Source of the DNA: JBBKWG01 sp037968835
GTDB taxonomy: Bacteria; Pseudomonadota; Alphaproteobacteria; Rhodobacterales; Rhodobacteraceae
DNA length: 26,163 bases
Direction of reading: 5' to 3'
Assembly (NCBI GenBank): GCA_037968835.1
Contig: JBBKWG010000003.1
Coordinates: 1-26,163, forward strand
Below the pieces are notes generated by a model. That model saw only the letters and a program-made list of their open reading frames with translations, was not told the origin of the DNA and searched no databases. The number at the start of each line of letters is the position of its first letter. The first letter of the stretch is position 1. A program made the position numbers and the translations under genes. Of the stretch, positions 17,443-25,452 are shown one piece after another.

Positions 17443-18449
17443 TATCGTTTCCTGATCTTGGGATTTATGACGCCATAAAGCACGTCGACCAGAAGGTTCA
17501 CGACCATCACCATCACCGCGATCAGCAACAGCCCGCCCTGAACCACCGGATAGTCGCGCCGGAATATGGAATCGACCATCCATTTCCCGATGCCCGGCCA
17601 ACTGAAGATCGTTTCGGTCAGAATTGCGCCAGCTAACAGCGTGCCAACCGACAACCCGATAACCGTGACGACGGGTATGAGAGCGTTTCTAAGCGCATGG
17701 ATGCCGTTGATCCGCCCCGGCGACAGCCCTTTGGCGCGTGCCGTCCGGATATAATCCTCGCCAAGCACCTCCAGCATCGCCGAACGCGTCTGTCGCGCAA
17801 TGACGGCCAGTGGGATCGTGCCAAGGACAATGGTGGGCAATATCAGGTGACGAACGGCCGAGACAAACGCTCCCTTCTGACCGGAATTCACGCTGTCGAT
17901 CAACATGAAACCGGTGGGGTCGGGGAAATAGTAAATCAGATCAATGCGTCCCGAAACCGGTGTCCATTGCAGGTTTCCCGAGAAAACGATGATCAGCAGC
18001 AGCGCCCACCAGAAAATCGGCATCGAATAGCCGATCAGAGCGGTCGACATCAACGCACGGTCGGCTAATTTACCCCGGTTTACGGCGGCGATCACACCTG
18101 CGGGCAGGCCAAGGACGACCGCGAAGATCATGGCGCAGATCGAAAGCTCCAAAGTCGCCGGGAAGAGGGTGAAGAATTCGTCCCAGACGGGTTTTTTGGT
18201 GACGAAAGACGATCCCAGATCGCCTTGCAGAACGCCGGTCAGATACTCCCAGAACTGGACGATTATCGGCCGGTCGAACCCGAATTGCGCTTCGAGTTCT
18301 GCATAGCGTTCCTGCGTCAATCCGCGCTCTCCGGCCATGACGATGATCGGATCGCCGGGCAGCACGCGGATGAAGGCGAACGAGATCAGCGTCACACCGA
18401 TGAAGGTCGGCACGAAGGTCAGCAGACGGCTCAGGAAAAAGTTCAGCAC
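17442..18449 (-). CDS. Oligopeptide/dipeptide ABC transporter permease (DppB/OppB-like)
   Basis: 335 residues from GTG 18449, giving the family-typical start VLNFFLSRLLTFVPTF. The alternative ATG at 18494 would add 15 residues and overlap the M24 gene more. An AAGGAG lies about 14 nt upstream, a long spacing, so the start is probable rather than certain. The DppB signature RVLPGDPI is present, as is the EAA-type region EDYIRTARAKGLSPGRINGIH. Six membrane spans are evident. It overlaps the M24 stop by 7 bp, tying transport to the hydrolase. Confidence 0.92.
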   Translation of the reverse strand: MLNFFLSRLLTFVPTFIGVTLISFAFIRVLPGDPIIVMAGERGLTQERYAELEAQFGFDRPIIVQFWEYLTGVLQGDLGSSFVTKKPVWDEFFTLFPATLELSICAMIFAVVLGLPAGVIAAVNRGKLADRALMSTALIGYSMPIFWWALLLIIVFSGNLQWTPVSGRIDLIYYFPDPTGFMLIDSVNSGQKGAFVSAVRHLILPTIVLGTIPLAVIARQTRSAMLEVLGEDYIRTARAKGLSPGRINGIHALRNALIPVVTVIGLSVGTLLAGAILTETIFSWPGIGKWMVDSIFRRDYPVVQGGLLLIAVMVMVVNLLVDVLYGVINPKIRKR

Positions 18450-19552
18450 GACAGCACCGTCAGCTCCTTGGGAAATTGGGTCAGCGACCTGCACCCGTCC
18501 TCGGTCACAAGAATGTCGTCCTCGATGCGAACACCGAAATTGTCGATTTCGTAGAGGCCAGGTTCGTTCGTGAAAACGGTTCCGGCGGGCAGCGCCATGT
18601 CGTTGCCCCGCATAATGTAAGGCGCTTCATGGACGTCGCGGCCAAGACCGTGGCCCGTCTTGGTGCGGATGCGATCGCTAAAGCGCGACGCTTCAAGCAC
18701 ACCGATGACGGCGTCGTCGATCTGGTGCGCGGTGACGCCAGCACGGGTCACGCGGAAACCCATCAGATTGGCGCGCAGAACGGTGTCATACACCTCCTGT
18801 GCTTCGTCGTTGGCGTGATCGAGGAACACGGTACGCGTGATATCGGCAGCAAAACCATCTTTCCTTGCGCCAAAATCGAACATCAGGGCATCGCCTGCTT
18901 GCACCTTGTAGTCGGCGCGTGCTTTCGCGTGCGGTCTGGCCGTGCCGTCGCCGGCGGCCACGATGGGGTAAAACGCCTGATCTTCGGCCCCCTCGGCAAA
19001 CAGCATCTGGATCAGGGCCTGTTCGATTTCTTTCTCGGTCTGGCCAAGCCGGACCGTTGCAATCGTTCGCTCCAGCGCGCGTTCGGAAATGTCGATGGCC
19101 CGTTGCATTGCGGCAATGTCGTCGGACGTTTTCACCATCCGCAATGCAGATATTTCCCGTTCGGCGTCGACAATCCTCAGGTCTGGCTGGGCGCGCTTGA
19201 ACGCGTGATGCACAAAGACCCGCATGACTTGACCCTCGACGGCCAGCGACTTGATGTCGAGATGAGCGCAAAGTTCGCCGAAGGCAGCGTCGTAGCCATC
19301 TTGATCGCGCCAGTCGAATACAGCCCCCTCAAAGCCGACAAGATCCCAGCTTCGCAGTTCGAGATTGGGCACAAGTGCGGCGGCAGGCCGATCGGCCGGT
19401 ATCACCAGCAGGAAAGGCCGTTCGAGACTCATGAAAATTCGTTGGATTGCGCGGGTGAAGTTGGGTCCCGGAACCAGAGCAACCGCGTCGACGCCAAGTT
19501 CTGCCGCAACTGCGGCGTATTCGGACAAGCGCTCACTCAGTGATTGTGCCAC
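18443..19552 (-). CDS. M24-family metallohydrolase (Xaa-Pro peptidase/creatinase-like)
   Basis: 369 residues with a creatinase-like N-terminal domain (about 1-135) and a C-terminal pita-bread domain. All five dinuclear metal ligands are visible: D226 (MFDFGAR), D237 (ADITRT), H301 (GHGLGRDVHE), E330 (TNEPGLY) and E344 (RIEDDI), plus the second catalytic histidine H308. It is therefore likely active. M24B enzymes include Xaa-Pro dipeptidases but also creatinase and ectoine hydrolase, so the bond cut may be a peptide or another amide. Placement between a peptide-type binding protein and its permeases favours processing of the imported compound. It has no signal peptide. It starts 80 bp after the binding-protein gene, behind a strong stem-loop. 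Confidence 0.9.
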   Translation of the reverse strand: MAQSLSERLSEYAAVAAELGVDAVALVPGPNFTRAIQRIFMSLERPFLLVIPADRPAAALVPNLELRSWDLVGFEGAVFDWRDQDGYDAAFGELCAHLDIKSLAVEGQVMRVFVHHAFKRAQPDLRIVDAEREISALRMVKTSDDIAAMQRAIDISERALERTIATVRLGQTEKEIEQALIQMLFAEGAEDQAFYPIVAAGDGTARPHAKARADYKVQAGDALMFDFGARKDGFAADITRTVFLDHANDEAQEVYDTVLRANLMGFRVTRAGVTAHQIDDAVIGVLEASRFSDRIRTKTGHGLGRDVHEAPYIMRGNDMALPAGTVFTNEPGLYEIDNFGVRIEDDILVTEDGCRSLTQFPKELTVLSC

Positions 19553-19590
19553 GTGGATCCTGTCCAGAAATTCAGGGTCAGATGATAGTT

Positions 19591-19617
19591 GGGGGCGGCA
19601 CGCGCAGTGCCGCCCCC
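19591..19617 (-). other. Strong intercistronic stem-loop after peptide binding-protein gene
   Basis: Perfect 11-bp inverted repeat GGGGGCGGCAC (19591-19601) and GTGCCGCCCCC (19607-19617) with a 5-nt loop, between the binding-protein stop and the M24 start. On the minus-strand transcript it is followed by AACUAUC, not a U-run. It is best read as a 3'-stabilising or leaky-attenuation hairpin that raises binding-protein expression relative to the downstream genes. Confidence 0.75.
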
Positions 19618-19632
19618 GTTGTCGACGATCAA

Positions 19633-21225
19633 TTACTGCGAAAGACCAACCTGGTTGAAGATGTGGCCACCAAGCGGGTGCACAACGTAACCCTCAACTT
19701 CGGGACGCATGGTCATGTAGACGACCGAATGCGCGATGGTTGCCCAAGGAGCCTGGTCCTTGAAGATCACCTGCGCTTCTTCGTAAAGCGGTTGACGCTC
19801 GGCCTGGGTCGGAAGCACCTTGGCTTGTTGGATCAGGTCCTCGAAAGGCTGATAGCACCAGTTGGCGCGATTCGAGTTCTCAAGACCGTCACAGCCCAGA
19901 AGAACAGCCAGGAAGTTGTCCGGATCACCATTGTCGCCGGTCCAGCCAAGAAGAACTGCACCGTCACGATCAAGCGCACGGCTGCGCGAAAGATACTCGC
20001 CCCACTCGTAGGACACGATCTCGACCGTCACGCCGATCTTGGCGAAGTCTTCCTGCATGAGTTCCGCCATGCGCCGCGCGTTCGGGTTATACGGACGCTG
20101 CACCGGCATCGCCCAGATTTTCATGTTGAGATCGCTGACGCCTTCGGCTTCCAGCATCGCCTTTGCGGCCTCCGGATCGTAGGCATCGTCCTCAACCGCT
20201 TCGTTGTAGGACCACATTGTCGGCGGGATCGGGTTCTTGGCGATCTGGCCGGTGCCCTGGAACACCACGTCGATAATCGCCTGCTTGTCGATCGCCATGT
20301 TGAGCGCCTTGCGAACCTTTGGATTGTCGAACGGCGCCACCAGCGCGTTGTAGGCCAGATAACCGACGTTCAGACCTTCCTGCTCCATGACAACGATGTT
20401 CGGATCATCCTTCATCGCCTGCACGTCAGCCGGGTTTGGATATGCCGTCACGTGGCATTCGCCCGCCTGAACCTTCTGGTAACGCACCGATGCATCCGGC
20501 GTGATCGCGAAGATCAGCGATTCGACTTTTGCCGGATCACCCCAGTAGTCGTCATTGCGCAGATACCGGATCACGGCGTCTTTCTGATAGGCTTGGAAAG
20601 CGAATGGCCCGGTGCCGATCGGCGCCTGGTTCAACATCTCTGGCGTTCCCGCATCCATCATCGCGTCAGCATATTCTTTCGACACGATCGAAGCGAAATC
20701 CATCGCCATGTTGGCGATAATCGGCGCTTCGGGTCGGGTCAGATTGAACACGACGGTGTAGTCGTCGGTTTTCTCGATGCTTTCCACAAGATCGGGCATC
20801 GACATGCTGCCATAGTATTCCCAGGTGCCACCGGAAACGGTGAAATATGGGTTCGCTTCGTTGCCTTGACGGTCAAAGCTGAAGATCACGTCGTCGGCGT
20901 TGAAGTCGCGGGTCGGCGTGAACTGGTCGTTGGAATGGAACTTGACGCCCTGACGCAGCTTGAACGTCACGGTTTTGCCGTCTTCGGAAACTTCCCAGCT
21001 TTCGGCTAGTCCCGGAATGACTTCGGTTGTGCCGACTTTGAACTCGACCAACTGGTTGTAGATCGGGTGGCTCGAGGCGTCGAACGTCGTTCCCGAAGTG
21101 AATAGCGCCGGGTCGAATCCTTCCGGAGAACCTTCGGAACAATAGACCAGTGACTGGGCCGAAACCGCCGAGGCACCAAATGCCGCAAGCAGCAGGCCGG
21201 TAGCCAGACTAAGTTTAGGTAACAT
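19633..21225 (-). CDS. Dipeptide/oligopeptide-type ABC transporter substrate-binding protein
   Basis: 530 residues from ATG 21225, preceded by GAGAGGAAG. Readings from 21276 add 17 residues without a ribosome site and would hide the signal peptide. The signal peptide MLPKLSLATGLLLAAFGAS is probably cleaved after VSA (residue 23). The mature protein fits family 5 extracellular solute-binding proteins (DppA/OppA): GSPEGFDPALFTSGTT near the N terminus, KTVTFKLRQGVKFHSND, and VRKALNMAIDKQAI. It is periplasmic and leads the long minus-strand unit. The ligand may be a di/oligopeptide, but this family also binds opines, nickel chelates and glutathione. Confidence 0.93.
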   Translation of the reverse strand: MLPKLSLATGLLLAAFGASAVSAQSLVYCSEGSPEGFDPALFTSGTTFDASSHPIYNQLVEFKVGTTEVIPGLAESWEVSEDGKTVTFKLRQGVKFHSNDQFTPTRDFNADDVIFSFDRQGNEANPYFTVSGGTWEYYGSMSMPDLVESIEKTDDYTVVFNLTRPEAPIIANMAMDFASIVSKEYADAMMDAGTPEMLNQAPIGTGPFAFQAYQKDAVIRYLRNDDYWGDPAKVESLIFAITPDASVRYQKVQAGECHVTAYPNPADVQAMKDDPNIVVMEQEGLNVGYLAYNALVAPFDNPKVRKALNMAIDKQAIIDVVFQGTGQIAKNPIPPTMWSYNEAVEDDAYDPEAAKAMLEAEGVSDLNMKIWAMPVQRPYNPNARRMAELMQEDFAKIGVTVEIVSYEWGEYLSRSRALDRDGAVLLGWTGDNGDPDNFLAVLLGCDGLENSNRANWCYQPFEDLIQQAKVLPTQAERQPLYEEAQVIFKDQAPWATIAHSVVYMTMRPEVEGYVVHPLGGHIFNQVGLSQ

Positions 21226-21439
21226 CTTTATCTTCCTCTCCTGTTGGTATTTTTTTCTGCTCCTATCTTCAAACATTGAATGGCCGGAAGTAAAGCGTCA
21301 TCGGAACTACTTTCCTGAACACACCGGCGATTCTGGAAAAAAATTCACAATGAAGAGGCTGCGAATGTGCAGGTCCTCGACGGGGCCACCTGGTGGTTGC
21401 ACAAAGTGAAATCCTAGCAGAATGGCGACCGCGCTTGCG
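21226..21439 (-). promoter_or_regulatory. Upstream region of the peptide-importer/ATP-grasp unit
   Basis: 214-bp gap after the Pot-type permease stop, expected to hold the end of that operon and the promoter of the next one. Seen directly: an 11-bp palindrome CCACCTGGTGG at 21386-21396; a seven-base T-run on the minus strand (21343-21337) preceded only by a 4-bp CACA/TGTG pair; a second A/T run at 21250-21256; and the ribosome site GAGAGGAAG. No convincing -35/-10 pair was found. Confidence 0.4.
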
Positions 21440-22288
21440 TCACCTTCGCTGGAAGCTGATCACGATCAGGGCAAGCACACCGGACCCGATCATCAACAGC
21501 AGCGAAACCGCGTTCAACACTGGCGTCGAGCCCTCTTTCAGCCGATCGAACATGGTGATGGTCAAGGGGGCGTCCGATCCGACAAGCATCAGCGTCGTGT
21601 TGAAATTCTCGAAACTCATCAGGAACGACACGACGAACGCACCGACCAGCGCCGGCAACAGGTAGGGGATGGTCACGGTGCGAACGGCCGTGAGCGGCGA
21701 GGCTCCGAGATTGAGCGCCGCTTCTTCAAGCGAGCGGTCGAACTTGATCAGACGTGCCGAAATCACCAGCGTCGCAATCGTGGTGATGAACGAGAACTGA
21801 CCGAGAATGACAAGCAGCAGACCGGGGCGCAGCGCCTCGGCGTATAGCCCTGTCGTGGCTTCGACGACACCAGCGACTCGGCTTGAAAAGACGAGGATCG
21901 AGATGCCCAGCACAATGCCCGGAACCACCAGCGGCAAAAGCATGAGAACGTAGGCAAGACCTCGGCCGCGAAACTGATAGCGGTTGAAAAGGAACGCGTT
22001 CGTCGTGCCGATGGCAATAGCCAATCCCGAGACGAAAAAGGCGACGAATGTCGACGTCCAGATCGACGCCAGAATGCGCCGTTCGTGGAACAAACCGACC
22101 TTGGGACGCTCGTCTCCGAAAAACCAATCCAAGGTGAAACCCTGCCAGGGCAGTGCGGGAAACAGGCTGTCGTTGAACGCAAACACCGAAACGGTGACAA
22201 GCGGCAGCGCCAACCACAGGAAAAAGACGACGACATAGGCCAGATAGATGGTGCGAAAGGCCAGGGGCTGCGGAATCGACGGGATCAT
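21440..22288 (-). CDS. Pot-type ABC transporter permease (PotC-like)
   Basis: 282-residue inner-membrane permease with about six membrane spans (for example TIYLAYVVVFFLWLALPLV near the N terminus). The EAA loop EEAALNLGASPLTAVRTVTIP is in the usual place in the C-terminal half. The pattern of a periplasmic loop after span one (FNDSLFPALPWQGFTLDWF) matches PotC/YdcV-like subunits. The ATG overlaps the PotB-like stop by 4 bp (ATGA). Together with that protein it would form the channel of a polyamine-type or related organic-cation importer. Exact substrate is not determined. Confidence 0.9.
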   Translation of the reverse strand: MIPSIPQPLAFRTIYLAYVVVFFLWLALPLVTVSVFAFNDSLFPALPWQGFTLDWFFGDERPKVGLFHERRILASIWTSTFVAFFVSGLAIAIGTTNAFLFNRYQFRGRGLAYVLMLLPLVVPGIVLGISILVFSSRVAGVVEATTGLYAEALRPGLLLVILGQFSFITTIATLVISARLIKFDRSLEEAALNLGASPLTAVRTVTIPYLLPALVGAFVVSFLMSFENFNTTLMLVGSDAPLTITMFDRLKEGSTPVLNAVSLLLMIGSGVLALIVISFQRR

Positions 22289-23148
22289 CTGCCATCCCCC
22301 ATCGTGCGCTCAAGCGTTTGACCTGAAAGCCGCAACATCCCCCAGACGATGAAAGAGGATGCGAACAGCAGGCAAAATCCGAACGCCGCGCCCAATTCCC
22401 AGTTAAACCGGACGATGAACTGCGAATATATCAGTTGCGTGAACCACAAACTGTCCTTGCCGCCCAGCATCGTCGGCGTCAGGTAATTGCCGAGGCTCAG
22501 CATGAACACGACGATGCACCCCGACACGATCCCCGGCATCGCGTGCGGAATGACGATTTCGCGCAGAACGCTGCCGCCCGATCCGCCGAGGTCATAGCCG
22601 GCCTCGATCACCGCGTCGTCCAGGCTCTCCAGCGTCGTGGTCAGCGGCACGACCATGAACAGCATGGACGTATAGACGAGACCCAGCATCATGGCCGCGT
22701 CGTTATAAAGCATCTCGACCGGCTGATCCGAAAGCCCGGTCCATTGCAGGAACCCGCTGATTACGCCGGTTTCGCGCAACAGGATGATCCACCCGAACGT
22801 GCGCACCAATTCCGATACCCAAAACGGGATGAGGCACAGCAGAAACAGCACCGCCTGCCGCCGACCCTTCGCAATCTTGGCGATGTAATAGCTGATCGGA
22901 AAGGCGATGATCAGTGTGATGGCCGTTGCGACAATCGACATGACCGCAGTGCGCACGAAGGTGAACAGGTAAAGCGGCTCTGTGACGAACACCGCGTAGT
23001 TGTCCAGGCTAGGCTCGTATTGCCGCGGACCAACCCGCGTGCGCAGCGACACCAGCGCCATGTCGATATGCGGCAGGATGATGAGCAGGCCCAGCCACAG
23101 CACCAGGGGCGCAAGCAGCAGGTAAAAGCCCAGCCGGTTGGCGCTCAT
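22285..23148 (-). CDS. Pot-type ABC transporter permease (PotB-like)
   Basis: 287 residues from ATG 23148, coupled as ATGA to the ATPase stop. The frame extends upstream to 23799, but that part is antisense-like arginine/glycine-rich sequence inside the ATPase gene and is rejected. The protein begins MSANRLGFYLLLAPLVLWL and has about six membrane spans. Its EAA loop is VIEAGYDLGGSGGSVLREIV. The PotB-type segment PFWVSELVRTFGWIILLRETG is present. It partners with the PotC-like permease and the ATPase on either side. Confidence 0.9.
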   Translation of the reverse strand: MSANRLGFYLLLAPLVLWLGLLIILPHIDMALVSLRTRVGPRQYEPSLDNYAVFVTEPLYLFTFVRTAVMSIVATAITLIIAFPISYYIAKIAKGRRQAVLFLLCLIPFWVSELVRTFGWIILLRETGVISGFLQWTGLSDQPVEMLYNDAAMMLGLVYTSMLFMVVPLTTTLESLDDAVIEAGYDLGGSGGSVLREIVIPHAMPGIVSGCIVVFMLSLGNYLTPTMLGGKDSLWFTQLIYSQFIVRFNWELGAAFGFCLLFASSFIVWGMLRLSGQTLERTMGDGR

Positions 23149-24254
23149 TTGCCTGCGTCCGCGAAGGCCAGAGCCTGATCGCGGCCCCATCCGATATGAA
23201 CATCCGAACCTTGCTCCAAGCCCGCGAAATCGGTCGATTGGGGCAGGGCGACGTCGATCTCTCCACCAGATTGCGGATCGTGCACCAGCACACGGCTGTT
23301 TGCTCCGTTGAATAGCAGGGACGAGACGCGCACACCCAATCGGTTGGCATCCCCGGCCACGCCATCGGCGGAGCGGGCGAGGCGGATCGCCTCGGGACGC
23401 ACGAAGACCTCGACCGCATCGCCCTGTTTCAGCCCGCTGCCGCTTGCCGACACCGAAAGACCGCGGTCGGTCTGGACGATCAGGCCGCTTCCATTCACTT
23501 CGGCAACGCGGCCTTTCCAACGAGTCGCTTCGCCAACAAAACCCGCGACAAACGCTGTCGCCGGACGATAGTAAAGGTCGCGCGGCGGGCCGACCTGCTC
23601 GAACCGTCCCGCATTCATGACGGCGACGGCATCGGACATCACCAAAGCCTCGCCCTGATCGTGGGTAATATAAACGAAAGTCGTGTCGAATTCGGCCTGA
23701 AGCGCCTTCAACTCGATCTTCATGCTTTCGCGCAGCTTCAGATCCAGCGCACCAAGCGGTTCGTCCAGCAACAGGACATCCGGCTCCAGCACCATGCACC
23801 GCGCGATTGCAATCCGCTGGCGCTGTCCGCCCGACAGTTCCGAAACCTTGCGGTTACCGACACCGGGCAAATGAATGCGCTCCAGCACTTCGCCGACGCG
23901 ACGTTGGATCTCGGCCTTCGCAACGCCCTGACGGCGCAAGCCATAGCCGATGTTCTCGGCCACGTTCATCATTGGGAAAAGCGCGAGGTGTTGAAACACC
24001 ATATTCACAGGGCGCTTGTTCGGCGGCACCCCAAGCATCGAGCGGCCCTTGATCAGAATGTCGCCGCTGGTCGGTTCCAGAAATCCCGCGATCATCCGCA
24101 TGATCGTCGTCTTGCCACACCCCGATGGCCCGAGGATCGAAAAGAATGAGCCGGGAGGCACGGTGAAATCCACGTTCTCGACCGCGACGACCTCGTCGAA
24201 ACGCTTGGTCAGGCCGCGGCATTCAAGATCGGGTGTCATGTTCTGGACTTTCAT
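23145..24254 (-). CDS. Pot-type ABC transporter ATP-binding protein (PotA-like)
   Basis: 369 residues. Walker A is GPSGCGKTT (42-50), Q-loop VFQHLALFPMMNV, signature LSGGQRQRIAIARC, Walker B VLLLDEPLGALDLK and switch histidine ITHDQGEA. A C-terminal TOBE-type regulatory domain (about 250-369, including EVFVRPEAIRL) is typical of PotA/FbpC ATPases. An alternative start five codons later (ATG 24239) is possible; neither has a clear ribosome site. It lies 54 bp after the binding-protein gene, beyond a stem-loop, and is ATGA-coupled to the PotB-like permease. Confidence 0.92.
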   Translation of the reverse strand: MKVQNMTPDLECRGLTKRFDEVVAVENVDFTVPPGSFFSILGPSGCGKTTIMRMIAGFLEPTSGDILIKGRSMLGVPPNKRPVNMVFQHLALFPMMNVAENIGYGLRRQGVAKAEIQRRVGEVLERIHLPGVGNRKVSELSGGQRQRIAIARCMVLEPDVLLLDEPLGALDLKLRESMKIELKALQAEFDTTFVYITHDQGEALVMSDAVAVMNAGRFEQVGPPRDLYYRPATAFVAGFVGEATRWKGRVAEVNGSGLIVQTDRGLSVSASGSGLKQGDAVEVFVRPEAIRLARSADGVAGDANRLGVRVSSLLFNGANSRVLVHDPQSGGEIDVALPQSTDFAGLEQGSDVHIGWGRDQALAFADAGK

Positions 24255-24261
24255 GTCGAAT

Positions 24262-24286
24262 GGCGGCCCCGCACGTCGGGACCGCC
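24262..24286 (-). other. Intercistronic stem-loop after Pot-type binding-protein gene
   Basis: GGCGGCCCC (24262-24270) and GGGACCGCC (24278-24286) form a 9-bp stem with one G-U type pair on the minus-strand transcript and a 7-nt loop. It lies in the 54-bp gap between the binding-protein stop and the ATPase start. No U-run follows. It is the same arrangement as the hairpins at 1944-1969 and 19591-19617. Confidence 0.65.
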
Positions 24287-24308
24287 TTTCAGTCTTGCTG
24301 AGTTCTGA

Positions 24309-25370
24309 CTAGTTCGCGGCCTGGATACGATCCAGAACCGGACCCTCAAGCTGCTCGATCCCGGCGGGAACAGGCGGATACCAGCGGATGTTGTCAATTG
24401 CCTCGGCTGGGAAACTGGCCTGAAACTGCGCCTTGAGCGTGTCGTTCGCAAACGCATCGGCCCCTTGCGACGCGGTGAAGTTACCCGCCTCTTCGGTAAT
24501 CATTGCAGCGATCTCGGGTTGCATGACGAAGTTGATCCACTCGTAAGCGGCTGCGTCGGCGCGACCCTGTGCGGGAAGAGCGAATGTATCGACCCAGCCC
24601 AAAGCCCCGGATGTCGGGGCGACAAAGGTGATGTCGGCGTTGTCGGTGTTCAACTTCCAGCCACCGGTATCCCATGCCATCGCCGCCACGGTTTCACCCG
24701 ACCGCATCAGGTTCAACAACTCGTCGCCGCCAGACCAATAGGCCTTAACGATCGGCTTGCACTCGGTCAGCTTGGCTTCGACCTGATCGAGGATCGCCTG
24801 ATACGCCGCCTCGTCATTGTAGGCTGCGAATGGATCGAGACCCATTGCGAACGCGAAACCGATCAGCGTCGGGCGCTTCAGGCGATAGGTCACCTTGCCG
24901 GCCAACGACTCGTTGCAAAGGTCGGTGTAGTTGGCAACGTCGCCCGCCTCTGCCTTGTTAACGATCAGACCCGAGGTGCCCCAGACGTGCGGAACGCCGT
25001 AGACTTCGCCGTCGACGGTGGTGTTCAGGGAAGTCGCTGCGAGCATCGAGGGAATGAACAGCGCGCTGTCGATCTGGCTCATGTCCATCGGTTTGTAGAT
25101 GCCGAACTCTTCCTGCGGCCCGGCGATCCGGTCCTGGCTGGGTTGAACAAGGTCGAAACCGCCGCCGCCCGTCGCGCGCAACTTGGCGATCATTTCCTCG
25201 TTGTTGGAAAGCGTCACTTCGACGGTATTCCCGGTCTTTTCCTCGAACAGGTCGATGACCGAGTCGGGCGCGTAACCGCCCCATGTCAAAAGCCGCAGAG
25301 TTTCCGCGTGGGCGGGGGCCGCAAGCACCAGCGCGGCCAGCACACTGGACATATGTAATTTGGTAATCAT
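24309..25370 (-). CDS. Pot-type ABC transporter substrate-binding protein (PotD/PotF-like)
   Basis: 353-residue periplasmic protein. The signal peptide MITKLHMSSVLAALVLAAP is cleaved probably after AHA (residue 22). The mature protein starts ETLRLLTWGGYAPDSVIDLFEEKTG in PotD style. Further motifs are FDLVQPSQDRI and TTVDGEVYGVPHVWGTSGL (substrate-side strand), and AAYEWINFVMQP near the C terminus. Ribosome site AGGGAG lies 7 nt before the ATG. Family members bind spermidine, putrescine or other organic amines; ligand residues cannot be assigned here with certainty. It lies 82 bp downstream of the iron-type alcohol dehydrogenase gene, so co-transcription with it is possible. Confidence 0.9.
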   Translation of the reverse strand: MITKLHMSSVLAALVLAAPAHAETLRLLTWGGYAPDSVIDLFEEKTGNTVEVTLSNNEEMIAKLRATGGGGFDLVQPSQDRIAGPQEEFGIYKPMDMSQIDSALFIPSMLAATSLNTTVDGEVYGVPHVWGTSGLIVNKAEAGDVANYTDLCNESLAGKVTYRLKRPTLIGFAFAMGLDPFAAYNDEAAYQAILDQVEAKLTECKPIVKAYWSGGDELLNLMRSGETVAAMAWDTGGWKLNTDNADITFVAPTSGALGWVDTFALPAQGRADAAAYEWINFVMQPEIAAMITEEAGNFTASQGADAFANDTLKAQFQASFPAEAIDNIRWYPPVPAGIEQLEGPVLDRIQAAN

Positions 25371-25452
25371 GTCGTTTCTCCCTTGGTATTGATTACATTC
25401 GTTTCTTCTGATCGAATTTCGTGAAATCTGGGTGACAGACTTTGCCTGTCGA
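25371..25452 (-). promoter_or_regulatory. Gap between alcohol dehydrogenase and Pot-type operon
   Basis: 82 bp. It holds the AGGGAG ribosome site of the binding-protein gene and an inverted repeat ATTCG-11 nt-CGAAT (25397-25417) that could be an operator. A 5-bp hairpin GACAG/CTGTC (about 25434-25450) lies next to the dehydrogenase stop. No clear promoter or terminator is evident, so read-through from the dehydrogenase gene remains possible. Confidence 0.3.

Noticed and set aside
19540..21009. Long plus-strand open frame (489 codons) opposite the peptide binding-protein gene
   Set aside because: It is an antisense shadow of a gene with clear family motifs and a signal peptide. The translation is rich in His, Arg and Val without recognisable domains, as expected in high-GC DNA.
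21330..21360. T-run on the minus strand after the PotC-like gene as an intrinsic terminator
   Set aside because: The only pairing before it is 4 bp (CACA/TGTG) with a long loop, too weak for a credible terminator.
23149..23799. Upstream extension of the PotB-like permease frame
   Set aside because: It lies wholly within the PotA-like gene in another frame, is Arg/Gly-rich, and the ATG at 23148 with ATGA coupling explains the true start.
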